A DNA stretch of 14,810 nt. Source: Candidatus Babeliales bacterium (GTDB taxonomy: Bacteria > Babelota > Babeliae > Babelales > JANWKD01). Where the stretch lies: NCBI GenBank assembly GCA_025451595.1, contig JANWKD010000057.1, positions 1-14,810 of the forward strand, in the 5' to 3' direction. Under the pieces are notes generated by a model that was not told the origin of the DNA, did no database searches, and saw nothing but the letters and a program-made list of their open reading frames with translations. The position numbers and the translations under genes were made by a program. Positions 13,978-14,810 of this stretch are shown here, piece by piece (position 1 is the stretch's first letter; each line of letters begins with the position of its first letter).

Positions 13978-14424
13978 TTCTTTTGCTTCTGTTGGTTGCT
14001 CGAGTGGAATTTCGAAATCCTCAGGAGTCTCTGATTTTTGCAAATTAGTAACCGCTAACGTATTATCGTTCAAGCTTGCTTGCGTGTCTTTATTCATTTT
14101 AACGTAATAAGGTAAAGGTTCTACTTTAATGACTTTGTTGTTTTGATTAACAAGATGCAAAGATTTACCTTTTACTTTTACCTTCAACAGTTGATCTGAT
14201 TTATTTTTACCTAATTTATTTTCAACATTTTTTTCTTTAAGGTGTTCGTGTATTTTTTTAAATAGATTGACGCGTGAACTGAAAATTAAATTAACGACGT
14301 TTCCTACACCACCTTCAGGAAAATGTTGGGCAGAAATATCAGTTCCATTTTGTGATACAAGATTTTGTACAAATAAATAGCTAAAACAAGCTAGGATAAG
14401 GAGCAATACTCGTATAATTTTCAT
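13975..14424 (-). CDS. Exported protein of unknown function with N-terminal signal or anchor
   Basis: This protein has 149 residues. The hydrophobic start (MKIIRVLLLILACFSYLFV) is a signal peptide or membrane anchor; unlike most neighbours there is no Met right after it. A Gly-rich short stretch (FPEGGVGNVVNLIF) is followed by a basic helical part (FKKIHEHLKEKNVENKLGKNK), a KVKVKGKSLHLVNQNNKVIKV segment that reads as two or three beta strands, and an acidic Pro/Glu-rich tail ending PTEAKE. AAAGGG lies 6 nt before the ATG. The stop codon overlaps the end of repeat element B. I recognise no family. Confidence 0.75.
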   Translation of the reverse strand: MKIIRVLLLILACFSYLFVQNLVSQNGTDISAQHFPEGGVGNVVNLIFSSRVNLFKKIHEHLKEKNVENKLGKNKSDQLLKVKVKGKSLHLVNQNNKVIKVEPLPYYVKMNKDTQASLNDNTLAVTNLQKSETPEDFEIPLEQPTEAKE

Positions 14425-14516
14425 ATATTCCCTTTTTTATATTTGTTTCAATTAAAATTAATAATAAGATAAAAGTTTTGGATAATACTCAATCATCAGA
14501 CTATTAATTGAATAAT

Positions 14517-14551
14517 AGCAATAAGGTTGATCAATAGTCAACATTATTGCT
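14517..14551. promoter_or_regulatory. Long imperfect inverted repeat in a divergent intergenic region
   Basis: GCAATAAGGTTGA (14518-14530) and TCAACATTATTGC (14538-14550) pair at 12 of 13 positions around a 7-nt centre, plus one A-T pair outside. It lies between the minus-strand gene starting at 14424 and the plus-strand ORF at 14702, so it is more likely an operator or DNA cruciform site than a terminator. Confidence 0.45.
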
Positions 14552-14617
14552 TCTCGATGAAATAATTCATTGACGATAGGTAATTGTGACTTTTTTCAAT
14601 GGCTAATACAGACGCCC

Positions 14618-14667
14618 TTATAAGCATTTTTGGCTAAACATCTCAGTTTGTTTTATAATGCTTATAA
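14618..14667. promoter_or_regulatory. 10-bp perfect inverted repeat overlapping the -10 box of the next gene
   Basis: TTATAAGCAT (14618-14627) and ATGCTTATAA (14658-14667) are exact complements 30 nt apart. The right arm begins in the TATAAT -10 hexamer and covers the expected transcription start. The centre-to-centre distance is 40 nt, about four helical turns, which would suit a dimeric repressor. Confidence 0.4.
14630..14659 (+). promoter_or_regulatory. Promoter of the 35-codon ORF at 14702
   Basis: TTGGCT (14630-14635), an 18-nt spacer and a perfect TATAAT (14654-14659) lie 42 nt upstream of the ATG. Confidence 0.5.
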
Positions 14668-14701
14668 ATAATTATATTTTTTATCAACGGAACCAGAATT
14701 T

Positions 14702-14809
14702 ATGAACTTAATAATAATGGCTTTTTGTTTTACGTTAACGAGCCACGCAATGCAAACAAAAAAAAGTATAGGCCAATTGTTATTCAAGGATTGGAAAAAA
14801 GGAGTATAG
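14702..14809 (+). CDS. 35-residue signal-peptide ORF at the window edge (mini-protein or broken gene)
   Basis: Reading from 14702 gives a leader (MNLIIMAFCFTLTSHA) followed by Met-Gln-Thr and a short basic segment (KKSIGQLLFKDWKKGV), then TAG. The leader has the same Ala-Met junction as the other secreted proteins of the window, and a good promoter precedes it, so the start is believable. The ribosome-binding site is weak (ACGGA, 10 nt away). The mature peptide would have about 19 residues, cationic and possibly amphipathic. It may be a genuine mini-protein, or the first part of a longer gene broken by a stop or frameshift; the window ends one base after the stop. Confidence 0.45.
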   Translation: MNLIIMAFCFTLTSHAMQTKKSIGQLLFKDWKKGV

Positions 14810-14810
14810 C

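Overview
The window is AT-rich and gene-dense. It is dominated by small to medium proteins with Sec-type signal peptides that fall into locally duplicated families; the only recognisable housekeeping gene is sbcC. Expanded secreted families with an F-box-like motif, WD40-like strands, ankyrin repeats and coiled coils suggest an intracellular or host-associated bacterium. The style best fits Candidatus Dependentiae (TM6). That placement is an inference: no rRNA or phylogenetic marker is present, and other amoeba- or protist-associated lineages are not excluded.

Layout. 1-4.5 kb: a 5'-truncated F-box-like gene followed closely by a coiled-coil gene (+); a minus-strand pair (DLYLR-family gene, then an F-box-like gene 10 nt downstream); then an F-box-like gene and a 105-aa secreted protein (+). 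4.5-7.5 kb: a second DLYLR gene (-) behind a GC-rich, highly structured leader, the second coiled-coil paralog (+) and another F-box-like gene (+). 7.5-9.9 kb: a 110-aa secreted protein and an ankyrin protein (-), then a fifth, diverged F-box-like gene (+). 9.9-12.7 kb: sbcC (-). 12.7-14.8 kb: a secreted coiled-coil protein (+), an exported 149-aa protein (-) and a 35-codon signal-peptide ORF (+) at the window edge.

How the genes may work together. Five proteins share one architecture: signal peptide, F-box-like motif, degenerate WD40-like strands and a conserved C-terminal tail. One of them (minus strand, 1714-2502) and the ankyrin protein (7957-8895) end in CAIQ and CAIL, which fit the eukaryotic CaaX prenylation signal. 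Secreted F-box-like and ankyrin proteins with CaaX ends resemble the Legionella effector AnkB, which uses host SCF ubiquitin ligase and host farnesylation. I infer that this is an effector island whose products engage host ubiquitin ligases, two of them anchored on host membranes. How they would pass from the periplasm into the host is not shown here.

Two further points stand out. Eleven of fourteen signal peptides appear to be followed directly by Met (A/S/C/G|M-D/N/E/Q/H). A GC-rich palindromic repeat family, reminiscent of IS200/IS605 ends or Rickettsia palindromic elements, occurs at four places, one of them in frame inside the ankyrin gene. No tRNA, rRNA, CRISPR array or transposase gene was seen.
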